A stretch of 9,160 bases of DNA. It comes from JBOHER01 sp050701115. GTDB taxonomy: Bacteria; Actinomycetota; Actinomycetes; Mycobacteriales; Pseudonocardiaceae. The notes beneath the pieces are model-generated. The model saw nothing but the letters and a program-made list of their open reading frames with translations. It was not told the DNA's origin and did not search any database. Positions 1 through 6,593 of this stretch are shown here, one piece after another; the first letter of the stretch is position 1; every line of letters starts with the position of its first letter. The stretch covers positions 1-9,160 of the forward strand of contig JBOHER010000499.1 of assembly GCA_050701115.1 (NCBI GenBank), read 5' to 3'. Both the position numbers and the translations under genes were made by a program.

Positions 1-102
1 GCTGTACACGTCATCCAGCGTACGGCGGCAGGCTGAGAAAGTCCGGAAGGACGACTCCTTGGTTCCGCCACGAATCAGCGTTCACCGGGGTCGGCGCACA
101 CA
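1..102. other. Left edge without a supported gene
   Basis: I see no complete gene here. Plus-strand frame 1 is open from the window edge and stops at TGA 34-36, so the first 33 bases could be the last 11 codons of a plus-strand gene that begins outside the window; this is too short to judge. The other open frames across the stretch have no ribosome binding site or recognisable protein. Confidence 0.4.
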
Positions 103-136
103 AAGGCCCCAACACCGATGCCGGTACTGGGGCCTT
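103..136 (-). terminator. Hairpin terminator of the desaturase operon
   Basis: AAGGCCCC (103-110) pairs perfectly with GGGGCCTT (129-136). Inside the loop, ACCG (114-117) can pair with CGGT (122-125), extending the structure. It lies 10 bases beyond the TAG stop of the minus-strand small gene. Read on the minus strand, the stem is followed by a T and then TGTG, so the U-tract is weak, as is common in actinomycetes. It could also stop plus-strand transcription entering from the left. Confidence 0.6.
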
Positions 137-146
137 CGTCCAGCAC

Positions 147-377
147 CTAGTCCCTTTCCTTGTACTCGACGTCGACCACCGAGGGGCGTTCGTCGTCCTT
201 CTTGGCGCGCTTGGCTGCCTCGCGCATCTCGATGGCGTCGGTGACACCGCCGCCGATCTCGCGCGAGATCCCGGCAACCGCGCCGGTGATGATGGTCGCG
301 ATCTTGCCGACGCGCGTCGCCGCCGACTCGGTCAGTTCCTGCACTGTGTCCTTGGTGCTCTCGAACCGGCCAACCAT
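147..377 (-). CDS. Small conserved-looking protein of unknown function (76 aa)
   Basis: I do not recognise a named family. The protein runs from ATG 377 to TAG 147. It has a polar N terminus (MVGRFESTKDTVQELTES), a hydrophobic glycine/alanine-rich middle at about residues 25-46 (containing IATIITGAVAGI) and a charged, basic then acidic C terminus (MREAAKRAKKDDERP). The middle could be a membrane-associated or amphipathic helix; it is marginal as a full membrane span. The start is preceded by AGG six bases upstream. It begins 13 bases after the desaturase stop on the same strand, and a hairpin follows its own stop, so it is very probably the last gene of the desaturase operon. A role in holding or tuning the desaturase complex is only a guess from position. 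Confidence 0.72.
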   Translation of the reverse strand: MVGRFESTKDTVQELTESAATRVGKIATIITGAVAGISREIGGGVTDAIEMREAAKRAKKDDERPSVVDVEYKERD

Positions 378-390
378 GGAATTCCTGCCC

Positions 391-1524
391 TCATGCCGCT
401 ACGGATGTCCTCTGTGACTCCACGGTAACGGCTGTCGGCGCCGCATCGTCATCGTTGTGACGACCACCCCACGGCAGGGCCAGCCTGCAGATCTTTCCCG
501 CGACCGAGAACAGCTGCTTGTACAGCGGGCCGGTGTGGTACGGCAGACCGTACTTCTCGCAGATGGCGCGCACCTCGGGCGCGATCTCCGGATAGCGGCG
601 CGCCGGGATGTCCGGGAACAGGTGATGCTCGATCTGATGCGACAGATTGCCGCTCATGAGGTGCAGGAGCTTGCCGCCCTCGATGTTGGCCGAGCCCAGT
701 ATCTGCCGTAGGTACCACTGGCCGCGGGTCTCGTTCTCGGTCTCCTCCTCGGTGAAGGTCTCCACATCGGCCGGGAAGTGGCCGCAGAAGATGATCGAAA
801 ACGCCCAAAGGTTGCGGACGAGGTTCGCTGAGGCGTTACCGAGGAAGGTCAGCGGGGCCAGCGGGCCGGTCAGCAGCGGGAAGAGGATGTAGTCCTTGCC
901 GATCTGCTTGCCGGCCTTGCGTGCCATCTTTTGGCGGACTTCCTTGGTTTCCGACCACTTCACCTCGCCGCTGCGGATGCGCTCGACCTCGAGGTCGTGC
1001 AGCCACACGCCCCACTGGAAGAAGATCGCCAGCAGTGTGGCGTAGACCGGGTTGCCCAGGTAGTAGGGATGCCACTTCTGGGCTGGGTCCATCCGCAGAA
1101 TCCCGTAGCCTACGTCGCGGTCCTTGTCCAAGACATTGGTGTGGGTGTGGTGCATGTAGTTGTGCGAGTGCCGCCAGTTGTCACCCGGCGCCGCGGTATC
1201 CCACTCGAAGGTCTTGGAGTTCAGTTCGGGGATGCGGGTCCAGTCGTACTGGCCGTGCATCACGTTGTGGCCGATCTCCATGTTGTCCAGGATCTTCGAG
1301 ATGGACAGCGAGGCGACCGCGGCCAGCCACACCGGCGGCAGGAAGCCCAGGTACATCAACCCTCGGCCGGCTACCTCGAAGCCCCGTTGGGCCTTGATGA
1401 TCTTGTTGATGTAGTCGACGTCGGCCTTGCCGAGGTCGGCGACGATCCGCTGGCGGACCCCGTCGAGCTCGCGGCCGAGCTCCTCGACCTGCTCGGGAGT
1501 GAGCCGGTCTTGCAAGCCAGTCAT
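391..1524 (-). CDS. Membrane fatty acid desaturase, DesA3-like (acyl-CoA desaturase)
   Basis: This 377-aa protein belongs to the membrane di-iron fatty acid desaturases (PF00487 family), which insert a cis double bond into an acyl chain using O2 and two electrons. All three histidine boxes are present: H86-x3-H90 (HNVMH), H121-x3-H125-H126 (HNYMHH, followed by another H128) and H296-x2-H300-H301 (HQIEHH). Hydrophobic stretches at about 51-77, 154-176 and 211-250 fit the usual membrane hairpins, with the His boxes on the cytoplasmic face. Its relation to mycobacterial DesA3 (stearoyl-CoA delta-9 desaturase, which also has a reductase partner gene beside it) is inferred from motifs and gene pairing; regiochemistry cannot be read from sequence. 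ATG 1524 has a strong AGGAGGG six to seven bases upstream. It starts 30 bases after the reductase stop, so the two are surely co-transcribed. The C terminus after residue 355 is polar and low in motifs. Confidence 0.92.
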   Translation of the reverse strand: MTGLQDRLTPEQVEELGRELDGVRQRIVADLGKADVDYINKIIKAQRGFEVAGRGLMYLGFLPPVWLAAVASLSISKILDNMEIGHNVMHGQYDWTRIPELNSKTFEWDTAAPGDNWRHSHNYMHHTHTNVLDKDRDVGYGILRMDPAQKWHPYYLGNPVYATLLAIFFQWGVWLHDLEVERIRSGEVKWSETKEVRQKMARKAGKQIGKDYILFPLLTGPLAPLTFLGNASANLVRNLWAFSIIFCGHFPADVETFTEEETENETRGQWYLRQILGSANIEGGKLLHLMSGNLSHQIEHHLFPDIPARRYPEIAPEVRAICEKYGLPYHTGPLYKQLFSVAGKICRLALPWGGRHNDDDAAPTAVTVESQRTSVAA

Positions 1525-1554
1525 AAGGATCCCTCCTAGAAATTCTTGGCGCGA

Positions 1555-2667
1555 TCAGCAGTTGATGTCGACGTCACCGACCGGGACGGAGATGCAGAGC
1601 TGGATCTCCTGGTCCGGGTCGGAGGAAAGTTCGCCGGTCAGGGCGTTGCGCACGCATCCGGTCGTCTTGACCTTCGTGCAGGAGAAGCAGATGCCCATCC
1701 GGCAGCCGTGCTCCGGTCGCAGCCCCGCTTCCTCGGCCTGTTCGAGCAGCGTCTTGCCGGAGTTCTGCGTCTCCCTGCCGCTGTGGGCGAAGATGACCTG
1801 GCCGGTCGCGTTCTCGATGTCGATCTCGAGCTCCGGTGGAGTGAACACCTCGGTGTGCAGGCGTTCACTCAAGTCCTCGGCGTCGAAGGCGTCGCGGACC
1901 GAATCCATCAGCCCGGGCGGCCCGCACAGGTAGGTTTCCGCCGAGCGCCACCATGGGGCCACCTCGTCGAGGTGCTCGGAGGCGAAGAAGCCGTGCAGGT
2001 CGGCCCCGTGGTCCGCGTGGGTGTAGCCGAAAACCAGCTTCACGCACGGGTTCTCGGTGGCCAGCGCGTCCAGTTCGGCGCGATAGAGCACGTCCTGGCC
2101 GGTGTTGGCGTAGTGCAAGAACACCACGTTGCCCGCGTACCGCTCGTACTGCAGCGTGCGCAGCATCGACATCACCGGCGTGATTCCGCTGCCACCGCTG
2201 ATCAGCAGTAGCCTGCGGGGGCGCTGCGGGGGCAGCAGGAACTTGCCGCCCGGCTGCGAGATCCCCAGCACCATTCCGACATGCGCGTTGTCGTGCAGGT
2301 AGCGGGAGACCAGGCCATCCGGATCGACCTTGATGGTCAGTTCGAGCGTGCCGTCCGTCGTGTACTGCGAGTTGGCGGGTGAGTAGCAGCGGGTACGCCG
2401 GACACCGTCGATGTCGACCGAGAGACGGACGTACTGGCCCGCCTGGAAGCCCTGCCAAGCCTTGCTGGGCATGAGGGTCAGCGTGATTGTGTCCGGGGTT
2501 TGGCGGCGTACCCGGATGGCCTCGCCGCGAATCTCCTTGCGCACCAGCATCGGGTTCAGCAACTCGAGGTAGCGATCGATGCCGTGCGGAGTCAGCAGGG
2601 CCTCAGCGATCGACGCGACGAACCCTGCCCGGGATCGGCCGGTGCGTCGAGGGATCAGGGTGGTCAC
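1555..2667 (-). CDS. Ferredoxin-NAD(P)H reductase with C-terminal 2Fe-2S domain, electron donor to the desaturase
   Basis: The protein is about 370 aa. Numbered from the GTG start chosen here, it shows an FAD-binding region (RCYSPAN near 94-100 and QPGGKFLL near 138-145), an NAD(P)-binding region (LLISGGSGITPVM near 154-166, and YLCGPPGLM near 246-254) and a C-terminal plant-type ferredoxin domain with four cluster ligands C322-x4-C327-x2-C330 and C358. This is the one-chain reductase/ferredoxin layout of mycobacterial Rv3230c, the partner of DesA3, and of Pseudomonas DesC beside DesB. It should carry electrons from NAD(P)H via FAD and 2Fe-2S to the desaturase encoded 30 bases downstream. The start is GTG at 2667, because GGAGG lies five bases upstream; an in-frame TTG at 2679 overlaps that ribosome binding site and is unlikely. 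It is the first gene of the operon and ends in an unusual terminal cysteine (DINC). Confidence 0.9.
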   Translation of the reverse strand: MTTLIPRRTGRSRAGFVASIAEALLTPHGIDRYLELLNPMLVRKEIRGEAIRVRRQTPDTITLTLMPSKAWQGFQAGQYVRLSVDIDGVRRTRCYSPANSQYTTDGTLELTIKVDPDGLVSRYLHDNAHVGMVLGISQPGGKFLLPPQRPRRLLLISGGSGITPVMSMLRTLQYERYAGNVVFLHYANTGQDVLYRAELDALATENPCVKLVFGYTHADHGADLHGFFASEHLDEVAPWWRSAETYLCGPPGLMDSVRDAFDAEDLSERLHTEVFTPPELEIDIENATGQVIFAHSGRETQNSGKTLLEQAEEAGLRPEHGCRMGICFSCTKVKTTGCVRNALTGELSSDPDQEIQLCISVPVGDVDINC

Positions 2668-2702
2668 TTCTGCCTCCAAGTTGTGGACTGTCCATGAGTT
2701 AC

Positions 2703-2720
2703 AGTGAACAGATGTGCACT
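2703..2720. promoter_or_regulatory. Candidate FabR/DesT-type operator
   Basis: AGTGAACAGATGTGCACT is an 18-base dyad with 7 of 9 pairs matching around its centre (mismatches at 2707/2716 and at the central pair). It sits at the expected transcription start of the desaturase operon, in the region shared with the divergent TetR gene. From memory, operators of DesT and related fatty-acid repressors have the form AGTGAAC-centre-GTTxACT, and this site fits that pattern well. Binding itself is inference. Confidence 0.5.
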
Positions 2721-2730
2721 AATAAGTGCA
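2715..2730. repeat. Second dyad overlapping the -10 region
   Basis: TGCACT (2715-2720), spacer AATA, AGTGCA (2725-2730) is a perfect 6+6 inverted repeat. It shares its left arm with the right arm of the 18-base dyad, and a further GTGCAT follows at 2730-2735. It may be an additional repressor half-site array or an independent operator. Confidence 0.5.
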
Positions 2731-2753
2731 GTGCATAGCGGTTCGGATGTCAA
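2725..2753 (-). promoter_or_regulatory. Candidate promoter of the reductase-desaturase operon
   Basis: On the minus strand there is a perfect -35 hexamer TTGACA (plus coordinates 2748-2753), a 17-base spacer, and a TGCACT hexamer (2725-2730) that matches the -10 consensus at three of six positions, including the first and last T. Transcription would begin near 2718, about 50 bases upstream of the GTG start at 2667. The -10 and start region lie inside the two dyads described separately, which is the usual arrangement for a TetR-repressed promoter. Confidence 0.5.
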
Positions 2754-2776
2754 CACGGCGGCGCTGTGACCTCGGC

Positions 2777-2782
2777 TATAAG
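2777..2782 (+). promoter_or_regulatory. Possible -10 element of the TetR gene
   Basis: TATAAG lies 75 bases upstream of the chosen TetR start, but no good -35 hexamer sits 16-18 bases before it. It also lies within a longer TTG-started frame extension that I reject. Weak evidence only. Confidence 0.25.
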
Positions 2783-2856
2783 GGTTGATTAGGAACACAG
2801 ATGGTGGACGCGCGTACTCCCACCCGTCTCCCCTGCCGTGCAGAAGGCATAGGCTC

Positions 2857-3507
2857 ATGGCCGTGACAGCGCAGTATTCGGAGTCGGTGACCAGGCAGGA
2901 GCGCAAGCAGCGCACCCGGCAGGCGCTGTTGGACTCCGCCCTGGAGCTACTCGCCGATCGGAGCTTCTCCCGGTTGAGCCTGCGCGAGGTGACCAAGCGG
3001 GCGGGCATCGTGCCGACGGCCTTCTACCGGCACTTCTCGTCCATGGACGAACTGGGCAGGGCGCTCGTCGACGAGTCGATGCGCACCCTACGAACCATGA
3101 TGCGCAACGCGCGGCGCAATCCGGACACTTACCACGACGTCATCCGGAGTTCGATCCACACGCTCTACGAGCACGTGCGGGGCCATGAGAGCCATTTCCG
3201 GTTCCTCACCAGGGAACGGTATGGCGGGGCGGGGCCGGTACAGACCGCCATCGGTACCGAGTTGCGCCTGTTCGCCAGCGAACTCGCGATCGACCTCGGG
3301 CGCATGCCGCAGTTACGCGACTGGGGCGCGGAGGACCTCTACACGATGGCCGACCTGCTGGTCATGACCTCGCTGGCCACGGTCGTCGAACTGCTCGCCG
3401 TGCCCAGGCCGGATCCCGAGGCCGATGCCGAAATCCTGCGGATCGCGCGCAAGCGGCTTCGGCTGATCGTGCTCGGCGTCGCCGGTTGGCGCAGCGATCT
3501 GAGCTGA
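2857..3507 (+). CDS. TetR-family repressor, FabR/DesT-like regulator of fatty acid unsaturation
   Basis: This 216-aa protein has the N-terminal TetR helix-turn-helix: a basic lead (RQERKQRTRQALLDSALELL, 13-32) then SFSRLSLREVTKRAGIVPTAFYRHF (about 36-60), with the recognition helix around PTAFYRHF. The segment SMDELGRALVDESMRTLRTMMR and the later FRFLTRERYG closely recall E. coli FabR, which with Pseudomonas DesT represses genes of unsaturated fatty acid metabolism in response to acyl-CoA or acyl-ACP. The gene is divergent from a desaturase/reductase operon, exactly the DesT-desBC type of arrangement. ATG 2857 follows AGAAGG by nine bases; GTG 2863 (third codon) is a fair alternative, and a TTG at 2785 would add a poor 24-residue extension. 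The ligand-binding domain (about 75-216) is all-helical by appearance. Ligand and targets are inferred. Confidence 0.85.
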   Translation: MAVTAQYSESVTRQERKQRTRQALLDSALELLADRSFSRLSLREVTKRAGIVPTAFYRHFSSMDELGRALVDESMRTLRTMMRNARRNPDTYHDVIRSSIHTLYEHVRGHESHFRFLTRERYGGAGPVQTAIGTELRLFASELAIDLGRMPQLRDWGAEDLYTMADLLVMTSLATVVELLAVPRPDPEADAEILRIARKRLRLIVLGVAGWRSDLS

Positions 3508-3670
3508 GGGTCGAACGCAAGCACGCGCTCAGCGCTTTGCGTGGTCTGCGCAACCGAGTTGTAATGAACCCCACCGAAGATCGCGTCTGGCTGTTCGGCG
3601 TGGTAGACATCTGGCACGCCAGAGGATCCTGGCCAGTTCTCGCTGTTTATCTCGGGCTGGAGGTTGCGCG
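3508..3670 (+). other. Gap between TetR and pntAA with short inverted repeats
   Basis: No gene is supported here. A 62-codon open frame at 3486-3674 overlaps the end of the TetR gene and the pntAA start and has no good ribosome binding site. CGCAA near 3517 and TTGCG near 3537 could form a hairpin, but there is no T-tract. TCTGGC-AC-GCCAGA (3610-3623) is a perfect dyad, followed by the palindrome CTGGCCAG (3629-3636); TCTGGC also occurs at 3586-3591. These may be regulatory for pntAA. I see no convincing -35/-10 pair, so pntAA may be partly read through from the TetR gene. Confidence 0.4.
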
Positions 3671-4840
3671 GTGACGGAAACCGCAATGTCAGAGTCTACT
3701 GGGGAGCCTGCCCAGCCAATCACCATCGGGGTGGTCGCCGAATCCGCTGAGGGTGAGCGCCGGGTGGCGCTTGTGCCGAAGATGGTCGAGCGACTGACCC
3801 GCAAAGGTCTGCGGGTCGTCGTCGCCGCTGGTGCGGGCGAGAGCTCCTTCAACTCCGACGAAGCATTCACCGACGCGGGTGCCACAATCGGCGACCCGTA
3901 CCAGGCTGAGGTGGTGGTCGGGGTGGCCCCGCCGTCGGATGCTGAGATCGAGCGGCTGCGTTCCGGCACGGTACTGGCCGGTTTCTTGGCTCCTTTGTCG
4001 GACGCCGAGCGGATCGAACGGCTGGATTCCGCGGGTGTTATCGCCTTCGCGATGGAAGCCATCCCGCGGATCTCGCGCGCGCAGTCCATGGACGCGCTGT
4101 CGTCGCAGGCCAACGTCGCCGGTTACCGCGCGGTCCTGCTGGCCGCCCAGCAGCTCGCGCGCTTCTTCCCGATGCTGACCACCGCGGCAGGCACGGTGAA
4201 GCCTGCCAAGGCGTTGGTGCTGGGTGTGGGCGTTGCGGGCCTGCAGGCCCTGGCGACCGCCAAGCGTCTCGGCGCACAGGCCACCGGCTACGACGTGCGG
4301 CCCGAGGTCGCCGACCAGGTCCGCTCGGTCGGTGCCCAGTGGCTGGACCTCGGCATCGAAGCGACAGGCGAGGGCGGCTACGCGCGCGAACTGACCGAGG
4401 AGGAGCGTGCCGAGCAGCAGCGCAGGCTGACCGAGGCGACCACCAAGTTCGACGTCGTCATCACCACCGCCCTGGTGCCGGGGCGCAACGCGCCGACCCT
4501 GGTCACCGCCGATGCGGTGCGCGGCATGAAACCGGGCAGCGTGATCGTCGATCTGGCGGGGGAGACCGGCGGCAACTGCGAGTTGACCGAGCCTGGGAAG
4601 GTGATCACCGTGCACGGCGTGACCATCTGCTCGCCGCTGAACCTGCCCGCCGAGATGCCCGACCACGCCAGCGAGCTCTACGCCCGCAACGTGGTCGAGC
4701 TGCTGGAACTCCTGGTGGACTCCGAAGGCAAGCTGTCGCTCAACGGCGCCGACGCGATCGTCGACGGTGCGTGCGTGGCAGGCAAGGACAAGCTCATCAA
4801 GCCTGAAACTGAGACAACGGACCGGGAGGAGGCGAGCTGA
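3671..4840 (+). CDS. pntAA: NAD(P) transhydrogenase subunit alpha part 1 (domain I)
   Basis: This 389-aa soluble subunit binds NAD(H) and passes hydride to NADP+ on PntB in the proton-translocating transhydrogenase. It has the AlaDH/PNT N-terminal region (ERRVALVP at 29-36) and the NAD-binding Rossmann motif GVGVAG (185-190) with the ribose-binding acidic residue D208 (YDVRPE). The catalytic RQD loop is intact: R133, Q138 and D141 within RISRAQSMDALSSQ, matching R127/Q132/D135 of the Rhodospirillum rubrum protein. The mobile loop follows at about 235-252 (GGYARELTEEE). The length fits the split three-subunit form (R. rubrum type) rather than the fused E. coli PntA. GTG 3671 is the start because GGAGG lies seven bases upstream; ATG 3686 is a weaker in-frame option. 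Its TGA overlaps the pntAB ATG by one base. Confidence 0.95.
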   Translation: MTETAMSESTGEPAQPITIGVVAESAEGERRVALVPKMVERLTRKGLRVVVAAGAGESSFNSDEAFTDAGATIGDPYQAEVVVGVAPPSDAEIERLRSGTVLAGFLAPLSDAERIERLDSAGVIAFAMEAIPRISRAQSMDALSSQANVAGYRAVLLAAQQLARFFPMLTTAAGTVKPAKALVLGVGVAGLQALATAKRLGAQATGYDVRPEVADQVRSVGAQWLDLGIEATGEGGYARELTEEERAEQQRRLTEATTKFDVVITTALVPGRNAPTLVTADAVRGMKPGSVIVDLAGETGGNCELTEPGKVITVHGVTICSPLNLPAEMPDHASELYARNVVELLELLVDSEGKLSLNGADAIVDGACVAGKDKLIKPETETTDREEAS

Positions 4841-5190
4841 TGGAGTACGTGCTGCTGGTGCAGAACCTGGCCATTCTCGTGCTTGCGGGATTCGCCGGCT
4901 TCTTGGTGATCTCCAAGGTGCCCAACACCCTGCACACCCCGCTGATGTCGGCCACCAACGCGGTTCACGGCATCGTGGTCCTCGGTGCGCTGCTGGTGCT
5001 CGGCATCGGGGTCGGGGACGACCTGCTGAGCAAGATCATCCTGGTGATCGCCGTCATCTTCGGCACCATCAACGTGGTCGGCGGCTTCCTGGTGACCGAC
5101 CGGATGCTGGGCATGTTCAAGGGCAAACCGGGCCAGAAGAAGAACGATGCCCGGGTGCGGGTGTCCGGCAAGGACGGAGAGGTGGCATGA
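4840..5190 (+). CDS. pntAB: NAD(P) transhydrogenase subunit alpha part 2 (membrane part)
   Basis: This 116-aa membrane subunit supplies the alpha-side helices of the proton channel (PNTB_4TM-type domain). Three hydrophobic helices are visible at about 4-24, 43-61 and 66-88. Family motifs KVPNTLHTPLMSATNAVHGI (26-45) and TINVVGGFLVTDRMLGMFK (75-93) are well conserved. H43 in NAVHGI lies where the Thermus thermophilus enzyme is reported to carry its membrane histidine. The C-terminal tail after residue 93 is basic and polar and presumably cytoplasmic. A strong GGAGGAGG sits seven bases before ATG 4840, inside the end of pntAA; the 1-base TGATG overlap upstream and the 4-base ATGA overlap with pntB imply tight translational coupling. 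Confidence 0.94.
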   Translation: MEYVLLVQNLAILVLAGFAGFLVISKVPNTLHTPLMSATNAVHGIVVLGALLVLGIGVGDDLLSKIILVIAVIFGTINVVGGFLVTDRMLGMFKGKPGQKKNDARVRVSGKDGEVA

Positions 5191-6593
5191 GCTGGATCCA
5201 CGACCCGGTATTCATCAACAGCCTCTACATCATCTCCTTCGCGCTGTTCATCTACGGCCTGATGAACCTGACCGGCCCGCGTACGGCGGTCCGCGGTAAC
5301 TGGATCGCCGCGGTCGGTATGGGCATCGCGGTGGTGGCCACCCTGCTCATCGACGAGATGAGCGAGAACTGGGTGCTCATCGCGGCAGGTGTCGTGGTCG
5401 GAACGATCATCGGTGTGCCATCGGCGCAGAAGGTCAAGATGACCGCCATGCCCCAGATGGTTGCGCTGTTCAACGGCGTTGGTGGTGGCGCGGTCGCGCT
5501 GATCGCCTGGGCGGAGTTCCGGCACACGCACGCCTACGCCGATGAGCCGCGCTACGTGGCGATCGCCTCGCTGTTCGCTGCCGTGGTCGGTTCGATCTCG
5601 TTCTGGGGCTCGAATGTGGCCTTCGGCAAGCTGCAGGAGATCCTGTCGAGCAGGCCGATCGGGCTGGGCAAGCTGCAGCAGCCGCTCAATCTGATCGTGC
5701 TGGCCGCCGCGATCGCCTGCGCGGTGCTCATCGCGCTCGGCGGCGACTCCGAGCTGCTGATGATCGGTCTGCTGGTCGCGGCGGCGATCCTCGGCCTGAT
5801 GCTCGTGCTGCCCATCGGCGGCGCGGACATGCCGGTGGTCATCTCGCTGCTCAACGCACTGACCGGCCTGTCGGCAGCGGCGATGGGTCTGGCGCTGAAC
5901 AACACCGCGCTGATCGTGGCGGGCATGATCGTGGGCGCGTCGGGTTCGATCCTGACCAACCTGATGGCCAAGGCGATGAACCGCTCGATTCCGGCCATCG
6001 TCGCTGGTGGCTTCGGTGGCGGCGCGACCGCTGGTGGCGTCTCCGGCGGGGGCGAGGACCGTCCGGTCAACAGCACCAGCGCGGCCGACACCGCGATCCA
6101 GATGGCCTATGCGAGCAACGTGGTCGTGGTGCCGGGTTACGGGATGGCCGTCGCGCAGGCACAGCACATGGTGAAGGAAATGGCGGAGCTACTGGAGACC
6201 AAGGGCATCAATGTCTCCTACGCGATCCACCCGGTGGCGGGCCGTATGCCCGGGCACATGAATGTGCTGCTGGCCGAGGCCGACGTGCCCTATGACCAGC
6301 TCAAAGAAATGGACGAGATCAACTCCCAGTTCCCGCAGACCGACGTCTCCCTGGTGATCGGCGCCAACGACGTCACGAATCCTGCGGCGGAGACGGAACC
6401 GAACTCGCCCATCTATGGCATGCCGGTGCTCAAGGTGAACCAGAGCCGCTCGATCATCGTGCTCAAGCGCTCGATGAGCCCTGGGTTCGCCGGAATCGAC
6501 AACGAGCTGTACTACGACGCCAAGACCAGCATGCTCTTCGGCGACGCCAAGTCCTCGGTGGCCGACATCGTCGAGGAACTCAAACAGCTGTAG
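5187..6593 (+). CDS. pntB: NAD(P) transhydrogenase subunit beta
   Basis: This 468-aa subunit holds the main membrane channel (domain II, about 1-265) and the NADP(H)-binding domain III (about 305-468). Domain II contains the family signatures GGADMPVVISLLNALTG (211-227, with N223 matching E. coli beta-Asn222) and KAMNRS (262-267). Domain III shows the fingerprint PGYGMAVAQAQ (316-326), AGRMPGHMNVLLAEADVPYD (351-370), IGANDVTNPAA (391-401) and the NADP 2'-phosphate site KRS (427-429). N96 in MVALFNG replaces the E. coli channel residue beta-His91. The start at 5187 is set by the ATGA overlap with pntAB and GGAGAGG four bases upstream; a longer open frame beginning at 4767 is only an extension out of frame with pntAB. 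The enzyme couples proton entry to NADH + NADP+ to NAD+ + NADPH. Confidence 0.95.
   Translation: MSWIHDPVFINSLYIISFALFIYGLMNLTGPRTAVRGNWIAAVGMGIAVVATLLIDEMSENWVLIAAGVVVGTIIGVPSAQKVKMTAMPQMVALFNGVGGGAVALIAWAEFRHTHAYADEPRYVAIASLFAAVVGSISFWGSNVAFGKLQEILSSRPIGLGKLQQPLNLIVLAAAIACAVLIALGGDSELLMIGLLVAAAILGLMLVLPIGGADMPVVISLLNALTGLSAAAMGLALNNTALIVAGMIVGASGSILTNLMAKAMNRSIPAIVAGGFGGGATAGGVSGGGEDRPVNSTSAADTAIQMAYASNVVVVPGYGMAVAQAQHMVKEMAELLETKGINVSYAIHPVAGRMPGHMNVLLAEADVPYDQLKEMDEINSQFPQTDVSLVIGANDVTNPAAETEPNSPIYGMPVLKVNQSRSIIVLKRSMSPGFAGIDNELYYDAKTSMLFGDAKSSVADIVEELKQL

Noticed and set aside
1..36. Possible C-terminal tail of a plus-strand gene (11 codons to TGA 34-36)
   Set aside because: Too short to identify and chance open frames are common at this base composition.
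931..1539. Long open frame opposite the desaturase
   Set aside because: Antisense shadow in GC-rich DNA; the minus strand encodes a clear desaturase with all three histidine boxes.
2785..2856. TTG-started N-terminal extension of the TetR protein
   Set aside because: TTG is a weak start, the added residues have no family character, and the stretch lies in the divergent regulatory region; ATG 2857 has a ribosome binding site.
3486..3674. 62-codon plus-strand open frame between TetR and pntAA
   Set aside because: It overlaps the TetR gene end, has no convincing ribosome binding site and no recognisable features.
4767..5186. Long in-frame extension upstream of pntB
   Set aside because: It overlaps pntAA and all of pntAB in another frame, yields an Arg-rich sequence of no family, and the ATGA junction with a ribosome binding site at 5187 gives the expected PntB N terminus.
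4965..6167. 400-codon minus-strand open frame opposite pntAB/pntB
   Set aside because: Its sequence is His/Arg/Asp-rich low-complexity type typical of antisense frames, and the plus strand carries unmistakable transhydrogenase subunits.
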